Assembly: GCA_038501625.1 (NCBI GenBank)
Contig: JAZAYU010000081.1
Location: 1,178,001-1,242,000, forward strand
DNA from: Corbicula japonica
Taxonomy: Eukaryota; Mollusca; Bivalvia; Venerida; Cyrenidae
Direction of reading: 5' to 3'
DNA: 64,000 nucleotides
The notes below the pieces were generated by a model that saw only the letters and a list, made by a program, of their open reading frames with translations, did not search any database and had not been told where the DNA came from. The position numbers and the translations under genes were made by a program. Below are positions 1 through 12,789 of this stretch, one piece after another (position 1 is the first letter of the stretch; every line of letters begins with the position of its first letter).

Positions 1-680
1 GATGACCCATATTCGAACTCATTTGAGAAATCATTGGGACAAACATCCTGACCAAGTTTCATGACAATCGGAGAAAAAATGTGACCGCTAGAGTGTTAAC
101 AAGAAAATTCCATTTTTAGTAACAGTGACCTAGTTTTTGGACCCAGTTGACCCATATTTGAACTCGTCCGAGAAATCATTGGGACAAACATCCTGACCCA
201 GTTTCATGACAATCGGAGCAAAAATGTGACCGCTAGAGTGTTAACAAGAAAATTCTATCTTTAGTAACAGTGACCTAGTTTTTGAATCCAGATGACCCAT
301 ATTCGAACTCGTCCGAGAAATCATTGGGACAAACATCCTGACCAAGTTTCATGACAATCGGAGCAAAAATGTGACCGCTAGAGTGTTAACAAGAAAATTC
401 TATTTTTAGTAACAATGACCTAGTTTTTGGACCCAGATGACCCATATTGAAACTCGTCCGAGAAATCATTAGGACAAACATCCTGACCAAGTTTCATGAC
501 AATCGGAGCAAAAATGTGACCGCTAGAGTGTTAACAAGAAAATTCTATTTTTAGTAACAGTGACCTAATTTTTGTACCCAGATGACCCATATTCGAACTC
601 CTACGAGAAATCTTTGGGACAAACATTCTGACCAAGTTTCATGACAATCGGAGCAAAAATGTGACCGCTAGAGTGTTAAC
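1..680. repeat. 145-bp tandem repeat array (about 4.7 units, cut by window start)
   Basis: The marker GTGACCTAGTTTTTG (or a one-base variant) recurs at 125, 270, 415 and 560, giving an exact 145-bp period. Units share GACCCATATTCGAACTCGTC, GACAATCGGAGCAAAAATG and GACCGCTAGAGTGTTAAC and differ by a few substitutions. No long ORF is present. The array runs into a short GGACGAC run and a hairpin at 737-765, so it is probably the internal array of a mobile element whose 5' end lies outside the window. Arrays of this size embedded in mobile elements are well known in bivalves; assignment to a named family would need a search. Confidence 0.93.
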
Positions 681-770
681 GAACTAAGTGTGGACGGACG
701 ACGGACGACGGACGACGGACATTTATCGATCCTAATAGCTCACCCTGAGCCAGCTCAGGTGAGCTAAAAA
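681..770 (+). repeat. tail of the 145-bp array element: GGACGAC run plus terminal hairpin
   Basis: After the last array unit comes a GGACGAC-type run (692-720), then ATTTATCGATCC, then an imperfect hairpin with AGCTCACCCTGAG at 737-749 pairing with CTCAGGTGAGCT at 754-765 (one bulged base), followed by AAAAA. A short hairpin close to a CTAA sequence resembles a Helitron 3' end, but the hairpin overlaps the CTAA and no T follows directly, so the class stays open. Confidence 0.6.
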
Positions 771-809
771 TGTCGGTAGTCGAAGACGTTACTGAGAATA
801 GAGCACCCG

Positions 810-955
810 GGTCCAAGAGCATAAAACTAAATCAGGAGACCAGTCTCAAATCTCAAGCATCTGATTGGCTTAAATGGCGAAATATCGCAAAGTCAGCCAA
901 TCAGATGCTTGAAATTTGAGACTGGTCTCCAATCTCAGTTTTATGATCTTGAACC
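810..955. mobile_element. palindromic MITE, family P1, copy A
   Basis: The two halves are inverted copies. The left arm has GGAGACCAGTCTCAAATCTC and AAGCATCTGATTGGC; the right arm has GCCAATCAGATGCTTG and GAGACTGGTCTCC. Outer ends are GGTCCAAG and CTTGAACC. Other copies are at 6685-6811, 8035-8172, 33073-33222 and 41564-41706, with a very degenerate one near 39460-39680. No ORF; non-autonomous. Confidence 0.85.
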
Positions 956-1826
956 AAGGAGTCATTTTTTGAGAATAACCACACTATTACCGTTGATTTA
1001 AAATCGCCAAAACACTAATATGATATTCGAAAAATTTCTTTACATAAGAATTTCTGCAGTAAAATATGTTTAAAAGTATTTTTGAAAGAACATAATATTC
1101 GACATTATTAATTAACTTAAATAATATTGACACAATATGTGCAATTCAGTGCACCTTATATGGCTTACACCCAATTCATATGAAATCTCAACTGGGCCAA
1201 TACGAGATAACCTGGGTTTTACTGAGCCAATATGAGGTCGCATGATTCTGATTGGATAATGAACTGGTCCAATCTGAATTGAATAACTTCCTTTTAAAAA
1301 TAAAAATGCCGCCATATTTGGAATTTCTAAGTCGTTTTTTATGGATAAAAATGATAATAGATAGTGTGACTTTGGACACGATGTGCAAAGCGGCAGAGGA
1401 TAAGACCATGTTGCCGCTTTTTGTGATTTCTTTCTGTGTAATAAAAATCTTTGAGTTTATCTAACTCGCTAGTACAACAACAACGCGGATGTCTGCAGCA
1501 AGAATTCTTGAAACTAAAAATGACAGTGAATTAATGGGATTACTCTTCATTTGAGCAAGTTTATTGAGCGTAACTTTGCAAAAAGGATCAAAACTTAGTT
1601 TGGATAGCTTACAGACATGTTAAATTCAGTAATTACATGTGGAAGTCGTGGATGGAATGTGCCAGAAAGTATTTTGGATATATCTGGATAAAAGCGTAGA
1701 TTGAAGATTGAACATTTACATAAGAGCTGACACTTCATCTCTTCAGATCGGTAAATTAGTAATTTTAAAGTCTAGAACCATGGATATTAAGTTAATTAAT
1801 AAAATTGTCATTAATCAAGTGAATTC
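956..1826. other. no recognised feature
   Basis: AT-rich sequence with only short chance frames. I see no gene, RNA or clear repeat structure here. Confidence 0.6.
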
Positions 1827-1924
1827 ATATTGGCATTGTTTTTGGGCCTCGGGCAGTCATATTAGCCCTCGGCCTACGGCCTCGGACCAATATGACTACC
1901 CTTGGCCCAATAACAACGCCATAT
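1827..1924. mobile_element. palindromic MITE-like hairpin, GC-rich centre
   Basis: The left arm ATATTGGCATTGTTTTTGGG followed by GCAGTCATATT is mirrored by AATATGACTACC and GCCCAATAACAACGCCATAT. The centre GCCCTCGGCCTACGGCCTCGG is itself palindromic. The arms are roughly 40 bp with several mismatches and one indel. Style and GC-rich core resemble the hairpin at 16694-16845, though the sequences are not the same family. Confidence 0.65.
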
Positions 1925-2400
1925 TATTTCATACAGCTCACTACCTGTAAGTAAGAACCTCCGTCAACAAAATCCACTTTTTTGATGTTCACACGAATGA
2001 CTTGATTAAAATTCGTATAAAAAGGATTAAAACATTTTCATTTAATAAATTTTCACATTTGATCTCGTCTTATTATTGCTTTACAGAGGCCGTCGTGTAT
2101 AACTATTTAGAGAAAAGATCAAGTCACATGAACATTAAACGCCCATCTTTATGCGTAAATTATTCTCATACTTTGACATTTAACAATTTCATAATGTTTT
2201 TAAATGTTGTAAAATGTAACAAATAAATAATTTTTTCCAGAGAACGCAAACACAACGACCTTAGACAATGTTTCTATAAATAGAATATGCGTTCCAGTTG
2301 CGAAGAGTTCTGCATAAGTTCGGAGATAATCGTTACATTCCGTTAACATGTCAATGTCAATTTGTTTCGAACTCTTATTAGTTTGATAACATAATATAGA
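1925..2400. other. no recognised feature
   Basis: AT-rich spacer with no supported gene or repeat. Confidence 0.5.
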
Positions 2401-2820
2401 GGATATTTGTTTTTACCAGTGTAAGATAGAAATATATTTCACCGAGTGAGCTCCGGAATTCGTATTTTCACGAGTGGCGATACATAAAATACATAATTCC
2501 GAAGATCACGAGTTAAATATATTTCTATTTTTCACTGGTAAAAACAAATTTTCTTTTTTTTATGCTTTTAGTGCAAAATTTGCGTGAATTTGACAGAAAA
2601 GTTGCAAGAAACGGCGCCAAAACCGTGTGTGTATGACGCGACGTCATGACGTCAAATATACGTTCTCTAAACGTTCTCATCTGGTATGTTATGTGCGTTT
2701 GGGTACCAACGTGAAAAAAAAAACAGTGAAAATAAAAATGATATTCCACTGTTTGAAAACAGTGAAATACCACTTTTATTTCACCGGGAAAATTCTATAA
2801 TTCACTGAAAAGCATAATAT
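2401..2820. repeat. dispersed repeat D1, uninterrupted copy
   Basis: About 420 bp beginning GATATTTGTTTTTACCAGTG and ending CACTGAAAAGCATAATA. The first ~135 bp form a palindrome (TTTTTACCAGTG near 2411 against CACTGGTAAAAAC near 2535). The second part runs from TATGCTTTTAGTG to CACTGAAAAGCATAAT, again inverted ends. The same sequence occurs at 28052-28319 plus 32809-32966, split by a 4.5-kb insertion, and truncated at the contig end 19176-19211. Non-coding; class unknown. Confidence 0.8.
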
Positions 2821-3756
2821 AAATTGTTTTATTCTAAGGTTTATTCGCAAACGAGAAACATCAAATATGCCTCACACGTGTGAACCTATGACACTCATTT
2901 CATTTTTACCCAACAATTTTAATTTGTCCAAAGTTTAACACCGCAGAACGAATACTTTAGACAACGCCACCTGAGAAACATCTATATCTGCCGTTATACA
3001 ACATATAAAAGATGTTTTTAAAGGCTAGTGCTATATTGCTTGTGATTTCTTATAAAAAAAACTGCCAACAAATGACATTTATAAAAGAAATGCTGTTTCG
3101 TGTAGACTAATTTATTGTTTAATTCATGACTTGTAGATATAATGCTATTGTTTTAGTAGCAACGAATAACTTCCTTTTTATTGGAATACGATGTTCTGTT
3201 ATTAACGCAGCTGTACCATAGAACGTTACAGCGTCGATGCTTATGTATTTATGACTTTAAAGACACATGTCAGTCTCATGATTGACGTTCCTGAAGTGTA
3301 ATTCTGTCTGGTTTCCTTTCCCACTTCATGCAATAGCACAAAATTGTGTGTCTGTCATTGCAATAAATCACCCGATAAATATACATGTATATCGATTATG
3401 ATACTGGAAATTAAATTTTTTACAGAATCATTTTAAATTACGACTTCTGCTACTTCGACTTTCTCCCAACAATTGACCTACTAAGTTGCAGAGAAATAAA
3501 GTTCAGTTTTAGACGAGCTATGCATTCAGAGAAAGTTGTGCATTAACGGCTTAATATAACAAATGGGTCTCACACAATATTATAAAACAATTACAGGTCA
3601 ATATTGAAAGATGATACACTAAGGGTCTACACAAAACATTCATCTTGCGTGACATTATATCTCCAAATAATGGGATAAACACTTACAAAATGTTGAGATA
3701 AAATATAAAATATCAGCACTTTTAGAGACATTGAGTTTTATTCAAGACTAAGTATT
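2821..3756. other. no recognised feature
   Basis: AT-rich, no supported ORF, RNA or repeat. Confidence 0.5.
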
Positions 3757-4663
3757 AGCTCGAAAAAAACAGGACATTTCTTAGAATACACCTTCGTACT
3801 GGGGCATTACTGGCTTGACAATAAATACAAAATGATTTATTAGTAAAACATGATTCAAAATGACAAACAGCTGACTTCTCACAATCATTTAGAGTACTGG
3901 CACCCTCAGAATACAAATTCACATCAGTTTATAAAGAGTATGAGCGCAAAAGCGTATGAAACAGCAATATACAGCGATCTCATTAAAGCCTATACAGTTC
4001 TGAATGACTCCTTTGGGGAAAGCCTTAGCCCACTCCTGAAGAAGTGCATTTCCAAGTTGGCGAAGATTGTGTGATTGGTCCCTCCTGTTTCGTACGCCCC
4101 TTCCAAGATAAGATAACAGATTTTCAATTGGATTTAAATCCGGAGATGTAGCGCACCATGGAAAATATTCCGACGTTGTTCACCGGAAGGAACGATGACA
4201 GGGTGCACCATTATGCATTAACTACATGCGCCTCTGTGCTTGAAGACGTGGAAGGAGAACCGGAACAAGGACTTGTCGCTGGTATTTCTCAGAATTTAAG
4301 TTCCCGTGGATTAAAGTAATGCAGTACTGCAATTCTCTTGTGCAAAGACACACTAGCCCACAACATTATAACTGATCAACCACGATGAAAAAATCCGCTT
4401 CACGAACAATTGCGCGATTAAACCGTTTACCGCTGACGGTTGTCGTACGCGTTATAAACTGATGTTGTGAATTTGTATTCTGTGGGTTTCACTGTTGGAA
4501 ATGATTGTGAGCAGTCAGCTGTTTTCATTTTGAATAATGTTTTGCTAATAAATCAGTTAATTTCTATTGCATGTTTTATTGAACGTTTTAGAGAAATAGC
4601 TCAATTATCAAGCCAGTAATGCCCAAGTACGAAGGTGTATACTTAGAAAAGTTGTTTAGTGTA
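3757..4663 (-). pseudogene. Tc1-like DNA transposon relic, copy 1 (broken transposase)
   Basis: Inverted ends TACACCTTCGTACTGGGGCA at 3787 and its mirror TGCCCAAGTACGAAGGTGTA ending at 4639 are parts of long inverted arms of roughly 170 bp. The right end continues outward through CTTAGAAAAGTTG to about 4663; the left outer end is diverged, so 3757 is approximate. Read on the minus strand, the middle encodes ATSPDLNPIENL-like residues followed by RNRRDQSHNLRQLGNALLQE, which match the C-terminal catalytic block (third acidic residue) of Tc1-family DDE transposases. Frames upstream contain stops and shifts, so no intact protein remains. A second copy lies on the opposite strand at 57592-58521. 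Confidence 0.8.
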
Positions 4664-5548
4664 TTTGTGATATAGTTCTTACTTGCCATCACGTGTTAGA
4701 AAAAATACGAAATAAATTTTGTGCTTATGCTACTTTAGCTATTGGAATAAATTTACATCATCTTTATTTCTGCTTTATTTCTACACTAGAAGACTTTTGT
4801 TCAATATATGTAGTATAAACTTTTCGGCAAAAGTTATGACACTTTATCTTCTGTAAAAAATTCGTTAGATTTATTCCCAGCTTGAATAAGCTTCTTCAAA
4901 ATAGGAAATATTTAACCATAATCGATAATTGCAAGTATTTTCATCAAATTCATTTGAAAGTGGGTTTAAGTTTAAATCTAACTGCTGGCCGACTAGCTTC
5001 TCGGAAAGCTAAAACTCGTGTATTTATTACATAAATAATGCTAGGGTGGTGCTATAGACATGATAGACCTTAAATTGTGTATATGCTAATTAATTAACAC
5101 TAACACATAGTATTACATAAATCATGGGTGTAAACTTATTGTGAAATGCTTATGGTTGTTATAATAATAGTCAATCAATCAATTAAAGATGAATTTGTAA
5201 AGTGTAAATATGCCGTTCTACAGAAATATTTTAAAATGTGTCACAGAACGGTGAATTCCAGAAAAAAAACTATTTATTTCTTTAAAAATACATGTAATAT
5301 TTTTAATTTATAACATATTTTTAATTTTTGATATCATTACACATATAAATGACTTGAACAGGTGTTAATTATAGGCAGGCATGAAAATCAGAAATTGGAG
5401 GTAAACGTAGATTTAATTATTAATTGTGTAAGAAAGTTTACGTTTTCTGTAGAATTGCTCACAGGCGAATTAACAAACTGCCAGACATACATCACAAAGA
5501 CTTGTAATAAGTGAATGTCAGGTAACTGTGATAGGTTTCAAGTTATTA
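4664..5548. other. no recognised feature
   Basis: AT-rich with poly-A/T runs; no supported gene or repeat. Confidence 0.5.
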
Positions 5549-5813
5549 AACATTACTCGAAGCAAATATAATATTTTCCGAACGATATACATTAATCTAT
5601 AAACCATGATGTTAGAACATTACTCAAAGCAAATATAAAATTTTCCGGAAGATGTACATAAATTTCTAAACAATGATGTTTGAACATGACTTAAAGCAAA
5701 TATAATATTTTCCGAGAGATGTACATTAATTTCTAAACCATGATGTTTGAACATTACTTAAAGCAAATGTAATATTTTCCGAAAGATATACATGAATTTC
5801 TAAACCATATATG
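5549..5813. repeat. 67-bp tandem repeat, about 4 units
   Basis: Starts at 5549, 5616, 5683 and 5750 (AACATTACT or AACATGACT), all 67 bp apart. Each unit carries AAGCAAATATAATATTTTCC, ACATTAATTTCTAAACCATG and GATGTTTG with few substitutions. AT-rich, no coding potential. Confidence 0.9.
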
Positions 5814-6613
5814 ATAATTTATTATAATTTGATGATGTCTTTATCAGACTGAAGTATGAGTAAATGTTAACATGGGCTAAGTTCAACACTTCATAATTTG
5901 CATATAAAATATAAACTGAATGAACACTAACTATGATGAGCATAGTATCATCCCAGCAGCAGCTTCATAATCCACGTTGCTCGCTTATTTTGTATTTATT
6001 TTAGTTTTGCAATATAATCCTTGCATACGACTAGTTTCAACAAAAAATCTTCTCTACACTATATTCATATGATATTTATATTTTATAATTATCACAACAA
6101 AATATAAATACTCTCCGCCACCACCCATAGGCATACGCAGCATATATCAAAAGCATGTGAACAAAACGTTTTTTTCTCAGGCACTACATCAATTAGATAA
6201 TGCAATATCTAATGACCTCGGCATCACAACTGACTAACGACAAGATCGATACTGGTTTAAACAGCATGCAAGTTCCATAAAATAATCTCAAGTGAGCTTT
6301 TGAAACTTATACAGACAGATGTCTCATTATAGGGAATTTAACAGATACGCGATTACTACTTCCGTTCATTCTTGAATAAATCGACCGATCAACCAACCAG
6401 TCAACATATCAGTTAAAAGCTCTTTTTGCTATAAACTCGCTCGCTCGCTCTGAGGTTAAATGAAGAATTAACAGATCTTTTAGACGACGGGACATTCCCG
6501 AACATACCTGCACAAAAACATAGGAAATAAATGAAAACGTTTTTAAATGTTTTAGCATTTAAAAATGTCTCCAATCAAAGTTAAGCAAACCAACTGGCTA
6601 AAGGCTCGACTGC
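5814..6613. other. no recognised feature
   Basis: AT-rich spacer; a short ACCAACC-rich stretch near 6385-6405. No gene seen. Confidence 0.5.
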
Positions 6614-6812
6614 TCTGATCGTGAAGAGATCAATATGTTTGTTTGGCAAAGAAACTCAAACATCGGGACCACCCATACTCAGTGCCCAAGGTTATAAAAC
6701 TGAGCATGGAAACCAGTCTCAAATCTCAAGCATCTGATTGGCTGAAACGGCGGCCAGTCGCCATTTCAGCCAATCAGATGCTTGAGATTTGAGACTGGTT
6801 TCCAATCTCAGG
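6614..6812. repeat. left arm of a 1.63-kb inverted structure, containing P1 MITE copy B (6685-6811)
   Basis: The outer part (TCTGATCGTGAAGAGATCAA, TTTGGCAAAGAAACTC, CAAACATCGGGACCA, ACTCAGTGCCCAAGG) reappears inverted at 8172-8244 with only a few mismatches. The inner part is a P1 MITE whose right end is truncated: after CAATCTCAG the expected CTTTATAACC is missing. The matching arm is at 8031-8244 and 1.2 kb separates them. Confidence 0.85.
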
Positions 6813-8030
6813 AGGGTTCATGCGAGTAAGCTGTTTCACTGAAACATATTTCTTAATAAATATATATAACGATAACTGATCTAATATCGCGGATCGATTT
6901 GATTGAGCAATTTGCGCTATACCTTTAATTGTGTCCTTGTTTCCATTAAAACTGAATATGAATATTGGAAACACATCTGTCTCGGGGTAAATGAATCAGT
7001 ATGACACTTTACAGTAAATTAGAAGTTTACGGATAGGAGTCTATTCTTTGTAAGCGCCATGTTGTCCTGCGTAAATGATAGAATTGAATTTATGTGGGTG
7101 AAATATCGGTATACAGTTATGTGCTTTAAACAGGACAACCATTCATATGTCTCCGGTTCGCTTCTTGGTCAGATACTCGTATAACCTAGTAATTCAAAAA
7201 GCGAACAAAGTAGATCCTGAGCAGATGGGGCTGATGTGCCTGCTCATCAAGGAGTAAAGGGTAGAGAGATAAACAAGTGAAAACCTGGTAATAAACCGAT
7301 AAAGAAACCATAAAACCAGCCAACGAACCAAATAAGCCAGGTATCCGACCAATCGCTTAAATTACACGTACTCAAATTTAACTTGAACATTACAAACAAC
7401 CCAATTAAACAAACGTAAAAAATGCTGAAAGCAGGTCAACCAGCTAGCCAACCAGTCCGCCATCTGGCCAAACTATCCTCTTAATTACAAACCAACCAAC
7501 AAACAAAAATTCTCAACACAAATGAAATGCAGAGAGCTAGCCTACCAATAACCTTTTCCAACTAACCAACCAATAAGCCAGCAGCCAGCTAGCTTATCTA
7601 TTAACCAACCAAGTAATAAACCGACCAATCAACCAACCAACCATCAAACAAATATCCGTCATAACACCTTAAAAATATTCCAGAGCCTGGCAAACAATTA
7701 AAAGAAAGTGATATATAATACATGACTCGGGATATTAAACAAGTGACCATCAGAAATGGTGAGCGCCTATGATTTTTCTGAACCCAGGGCCGGTTGCAAG
7801 ATTTTCAGAAAGGTGTTTCGTGTAGGGAGGTCTTATTGATGTTACAAAATAATTTCCAACTTTCTGGCTAAATCCCTACGAAAAGTAAATATTGCTAGCC
7901 AAAAAAGAAGCTCGTGTTACCCTGGATCTGCCCTTGGCACCTCAATAGGCCGGAAGTTAGCGTAACTAGTTGCAATCGTCGAAGGCAGGGCGAAATCTAA
8001 CAGCAGACATACAAGCAAAGCGTTATCTGG
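6813..8030. other. spacer between inverted arms, with AACC-rich low-complexity stretch
   Basis: No ORF of note. From about 7290 to 7650 the plus strand is enriched in degenerate AACCAACCAAT motifs (ACCAACCAATAAGCC, CAACCAACCAACCATC), a decayed minisatellite. Nothing resembling a transposase was found between the arms. Confidence 0.6.
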
Positions 8031-8244
8031 GCTGAAGGTTATAAAGCTGAGATTGGAAACCAGTCTCAAATCTCAAGCATCTGATTGGCAGAAATGTCGA
8101 CTGGTCGCCATTTCAGCCAATTAGATGCTTGAGATTTGAGACTGGTTTCCATGCTCAGTTTTATAACATTGGGCACTGAGTATGGATGGTCCCGATGTTT
8201 GAGTTTCTTTGCCAAACGAACATATTGATCTCTTCACGATCAGA
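8031..8244. repeat. right arm of the inverted structure, containing P1 MITE copy C (8035-8172)
   Basis: A complete P1 palindrome bounded by AAGGTTATAAAGCTGAG and CTCAGTTTTATAACATT, then GGGCACTGAGTATGG through GATCTCTTCACGATCAGA, the inverted counterpart of 6614-6690. Similarity stops at the same relative base on both sides (6614 and 8244). Confidence 0.85.
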
Positions 8245-10846
8245 TAAAATTCTGTTGCTGTTGATGTTTTTTCAAACGGATGCTTATTTGATGTTGATTG
8301 ACTTAAACCATTGATTTATGGAAAGTTAAAAATAAACTCCACAGAATCCATTCTTATGACGTAGCCGTTGTGCGTGAGCTTTCCAAGACATACTCCTTAC
8401 ATGGAGGCTCAAGATTTAATTACAATCTGGATATTTTTAGAATTTTATTATAAAATCAAAATTAATCTCAAGACAACACATCATAATTATGTATCTTATC
8501 GTGCAAAACATTATTATAATGGAATTTGTAGCAGAAAATGCCTTACCTTTTCAGGTTCTAACGTGTTTATAATTCCAGGTAGTAAATCGATGGTGGAAAC
8601 CGTGTCCTCATGGAAACAGAAAGTATTGTAAAAAGCTATTTCTTAACCACTATACGCGAACTGTTGTATCATGGAAGAGTCGAGAGATGCGCCCTGAAGC
8701 GCCGCCTTAGCGTAACTATGCTCTTTTAAGAATAAATGTTTTATTATCTGTTAGACCCTAGGGTAAAGCTCTATTGTTAATGTTTCTTTATTTATGTATT
8801 GTAACTCTGGTGTTACAGTGTTAACTTTTTTATCAGATTTTTGACAAAACGAGATAGCTTTCCCCTCGATTATAGTTAACGAAGCGTTTTAAAGCTGCCT
8901 GTTCGTAGATTGTTCTCTTTTTCTCGCGTACAGTTATTAACGGTTGTAAACTTGTCGTATTTTCTTCCTTACACTTTTAACGATAATGAACATTTAACTT
9001 GTAATCAATTTCACAAACTTTATATAAAGAAAATGTCGCTTTTTTCTTTTACCTCATGAACCGCAATAGAAATGATATTTTTTCGCTCTTATAGTATTTA
9101 ACGACAGTGGAGATGTTATTTTGGCCTAATAATCGTTCATGATTGCGCAAATGTACTTTTTCTTCGTTACAACTTTTTATGATAATGAAAATATAGTTCT
9201 TTGTCAATACAAGGGTGAACAATACTATATGTGACAATGGCTGCAAAAACCAGGCCAATGGCGCAAAAATCACATTTTCAGTTTATTGCATTTTCAAAAA
9301 CTACAACATGTATTTGGTATATCCTGATAATTTGATCGAACTGTATTTGCCGTTTGAGAAATGTTCATATTTTGTATGTCTATGGCATAGCAATGATTTT
9401 GTACGTCTATGGCATAGCAATGACAAAAGTAGCAACACCTTAAATCATCTTTCACGATCGATCGATCGATTAAATAACGTGTCACAAATGCACATCCGTT
9501 TTGTGAAAAAATTGTGGAAAATAGAAGAGAAAATAATTTCTGCGATGGCGATGTCAGTTCTTATGAAATCCAGAGTTTATTTCAACATCTCCTTTTAATA
9601 ATTATATTTATGATCAGCATAATTAAAAGTTAACTTATTTCAAATACATTCATGTATAATTTCTTTTTTTTGAAATTTTGCTGTATATCAATGCCCATCA
9701 ATTAAACTTCAAAGAGGTTATCGGCTCCTAAGGAGAATCAGTTTTGCCGCAAAAACGTTTGATCTACCTGATTGTGTGTACGTGCCATTTAAGCTGGGGT
9801 AAACTGTTTGGTGATGCAATAATTACTGAAATATTTTAAAGTGATGACTAGAATACAGTGTCTGTGACGTAGCGAGTCTAAATTTAGAAACACTTGTCTA
9901 TTATTCTCGGCATCGTACATACATAGTTTCTGACAAAATTCATTAACATGTGCGGATTTTAGATTAAATATATTAAACTATATTAATAAAAACTAAGCAT
10001 AAGTTTACTTTTTGATAAAAATTTAACACTTTACATGGGGCAAAGTGATTTTAGTTGAGGAAAATATTTTCAGGCGAAGACGCTGACTATCGGCGTCATT
10101 TTGTTTAAAAAATCCTGAATGTAATTCATACTTTGACCAGTATAAAATTAATTATAGTTGTGTTTCCCTTTCAACATGTATTAATAACCAAAAGTCAATA
10201 AGCTTCAAGGTGAAAATAAACAAACAAATAATTATTATATTATAATTTGTCACGCAATAGACGACGCCTCTTAATTGAATTTTATTTCCACGTCGTACGA
10301 CGAAAAAGCGCGTTTTTTTCGCATGACGTCATTTGCGCAATTGGCCTGGTTTTCGCAGCCGACGTCACATATATAAATAACTTGTTTTTGTGTAAAATTA
10401 TGTATGCAAGATATATAAGCAAATTAAAATAAATTTAGATTCCCTATTCAATTCAACTATTTTCAACATTTTATAATACGTCATTCAATGTTATCATGCG
10501 AATCAAGATGTTCATCTTGCATATAGAACAGTTCGTACTTGTCCGCTTCATAAACAAATTTATGCCAATTTATTTTGGAAAATTTCGAAAAGAAAAAAAG
10601 ATTTGCAAAAGAAAGGGCGGTATGAGTTTAAAAGTTTATATTAGAGCTTTCACTATAAAGGACAAATTGCAATTATTGTAAACAAAATTTATTCAACATG
10701 TCATAAAATATGCAACAAATATTAAGTAAGGAATAGAAGGAAAATTTCCGTTTTTAACTTGGAAGTTTAGCTCGGTATATATTTTATTGATTGGTTAAAG
10801 GGTAATGTAGATGCATTTAAGGACGTGGACAGTTTTAGATATAGAG
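8245..10846. other. 2.6 kb without a recognisable gene
   Basis: Only small unsupported frames. A 29-bp near-duplication (TCTATGGCATAGCAATGA twice, about 9378-9423) and a short GATC run at 9458-9471 are the only structures seen. Confidence 0.55.
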
Positions 10847-12158
10847 TCCGGGTGCGATAGCCTTGGTATGAACAAAGAGTCTCTAGTTCTTGAACGTGGT
10901 CGGTTAACACGGTCTGTAACCGGATAAGATAATAAGGCAAATTAAGATGATAATGGCAAGCTAAAACCCATGGATGAAGGGAACAAGTACGAACTTTTAT
11001 GGGATGTTTTTTTATTACTAGTGAGATATGCGCATACACCTAACCAATGTTCTAACCAATGTCCTAACTCCATCGATCATAGTTATCAAATTTCTCAGCG
11101 TGCATTTGGGAAATAATCTTCAAACATAATTGTATACATCATTTTTCACTTCTTTGTATGAAATTACCATTAAATCTCCCGCAGTTATTCGAATACCATT
11201 AACATTTAATCAAAGTAGGGGTAAACACAAAAGTCACAGTCGTCAGAGCCGGTATATTCTCTCTTAACGAAAATTCATGTCTCGTTATTAAATATGGATT
11301 CGTATGTAATTTGAACTATTCTATGCAATTCCGGAATAATTCAGTTACACAGAAGATGTTGCCGAAATTTGGCCCTCTTTACAAAAACTACGGTTGATTT
11401 TGTGACATTTGATTTTCTCAACATTTTAAACCGAATGTAATCACCCCAAGAATGTATACAAATATTCAACCCAAAACAGAAAAGTACCAACTTCATTAAA
11501 GTGCCACAAATCACCTTTCAAACAATGTTTTAAATTTTTTTTTATTATTTTAAAGCATCTAAATAGTCATTTTACATTTTTCAAAACAAAAACTTATTTT
11601 TATTCTCAATAGTTTCGTCAATGGTTCTTTGAAAATAAAGTAAGCCCGAATCGTCCCTTGACAAAATTGTCCGATCCGTGACAGGCTTTTCTATTTAATG
11701 TCTTCTGACTTAACACTGTGAAGCTACATGCATTTTGAAATTTCCGGACTTCGGTCGATGACCTCTAGATTGCTAATAACATGCGTACCCGATCCATTAG
11801 TTTGTCTTCGTATTAAATTATAATCTAATTTGCGCGTAATATGAATATGTTGTGTTTTTTTTTAAATAAAATGTTATATTTGGTGTTTCATAAGAGAAAT
11901 TTTAAAAATATAACCCAAAATGAGCGTGTCATATTTTGCGAAATATTAAAATACACAGGTTACCTTCATGTTAGAATTGCTTCAAAATTAATATTCATTG
12001 CATACTTGTCATTTCCAACATTTAGAAAATGCATTTAATTTCATGTTAATATATAACAGATTGTTTAAACTGGCAATATCATATTTTAGCTATTTCTCTA
12101 ATAAAGGTTGTTATACGGACTTTTGAAAAGATAGTGTCTGGTTACGGATAAGTAGACA

Positions 12159-12324
12159 GTCACGTGACACTCTGTTTATAACCAATAATAATATTAAGAC
12201 AGATGAGGACGAATAAGATATTGTTCCAGTGGCCAATGATCATTAAAATAATATGGCTATATTAATTTTAAACAGTTTGATGATGAGCCACATTCTAAAT
12301 TAATGTAATTGACTGTCACGTGAC
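12159..12324. promoter_or_regulatory. two GTCACGTGAC palindromes 156 bp apart
   Basis: Perfect 10-bp palindromes at 12159-12168 and 12315-12324. The sequence equals the consensus bound by MiT/TFE-type bHLH-zip factors (CLEAR/E-box). No gene or start site is visible next to them, so function is only a possibility. Confidence 0.2.
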
Positions 12325-12789
12325 TGCCTAGTTGCCGTTAATATACTATAAAAAACAACATTTACGTGTGAGAGCGTTGAATGGCTTACAGTTTATGTAA
12401 TGTTTTATTATGCGCATATAACGTTATGTATGTATCGATGAATTGGGTTTAAAATTCCTTGTAACATTATGTAGAAAAAGCGTGATAATTGTCCGTACTT
12501 GCCACTTCCCTGTCATACCTTGTCAGACGCGATAATCTGAAAAATATACCCTCAAGATATTTTCGTACGCTCCACAGACTGGTCGTAAATGCAGCAAGGT
12601 GGGAAAATTTTCGCATAATCACAGTTTATAATTGAAAAAGGCTGGAATTCACCAAATTTCGTAAGAAGTAAAATATTAACTAATTAAGGGCTTACTAAAA
12701 TCCTTCCCTGCATGTTCATCGATAAAAAGAAAATTATCAAAATCTCAATAACGGCAAAATGCCGTTTATTGAAACGTGTATGCATCGAA

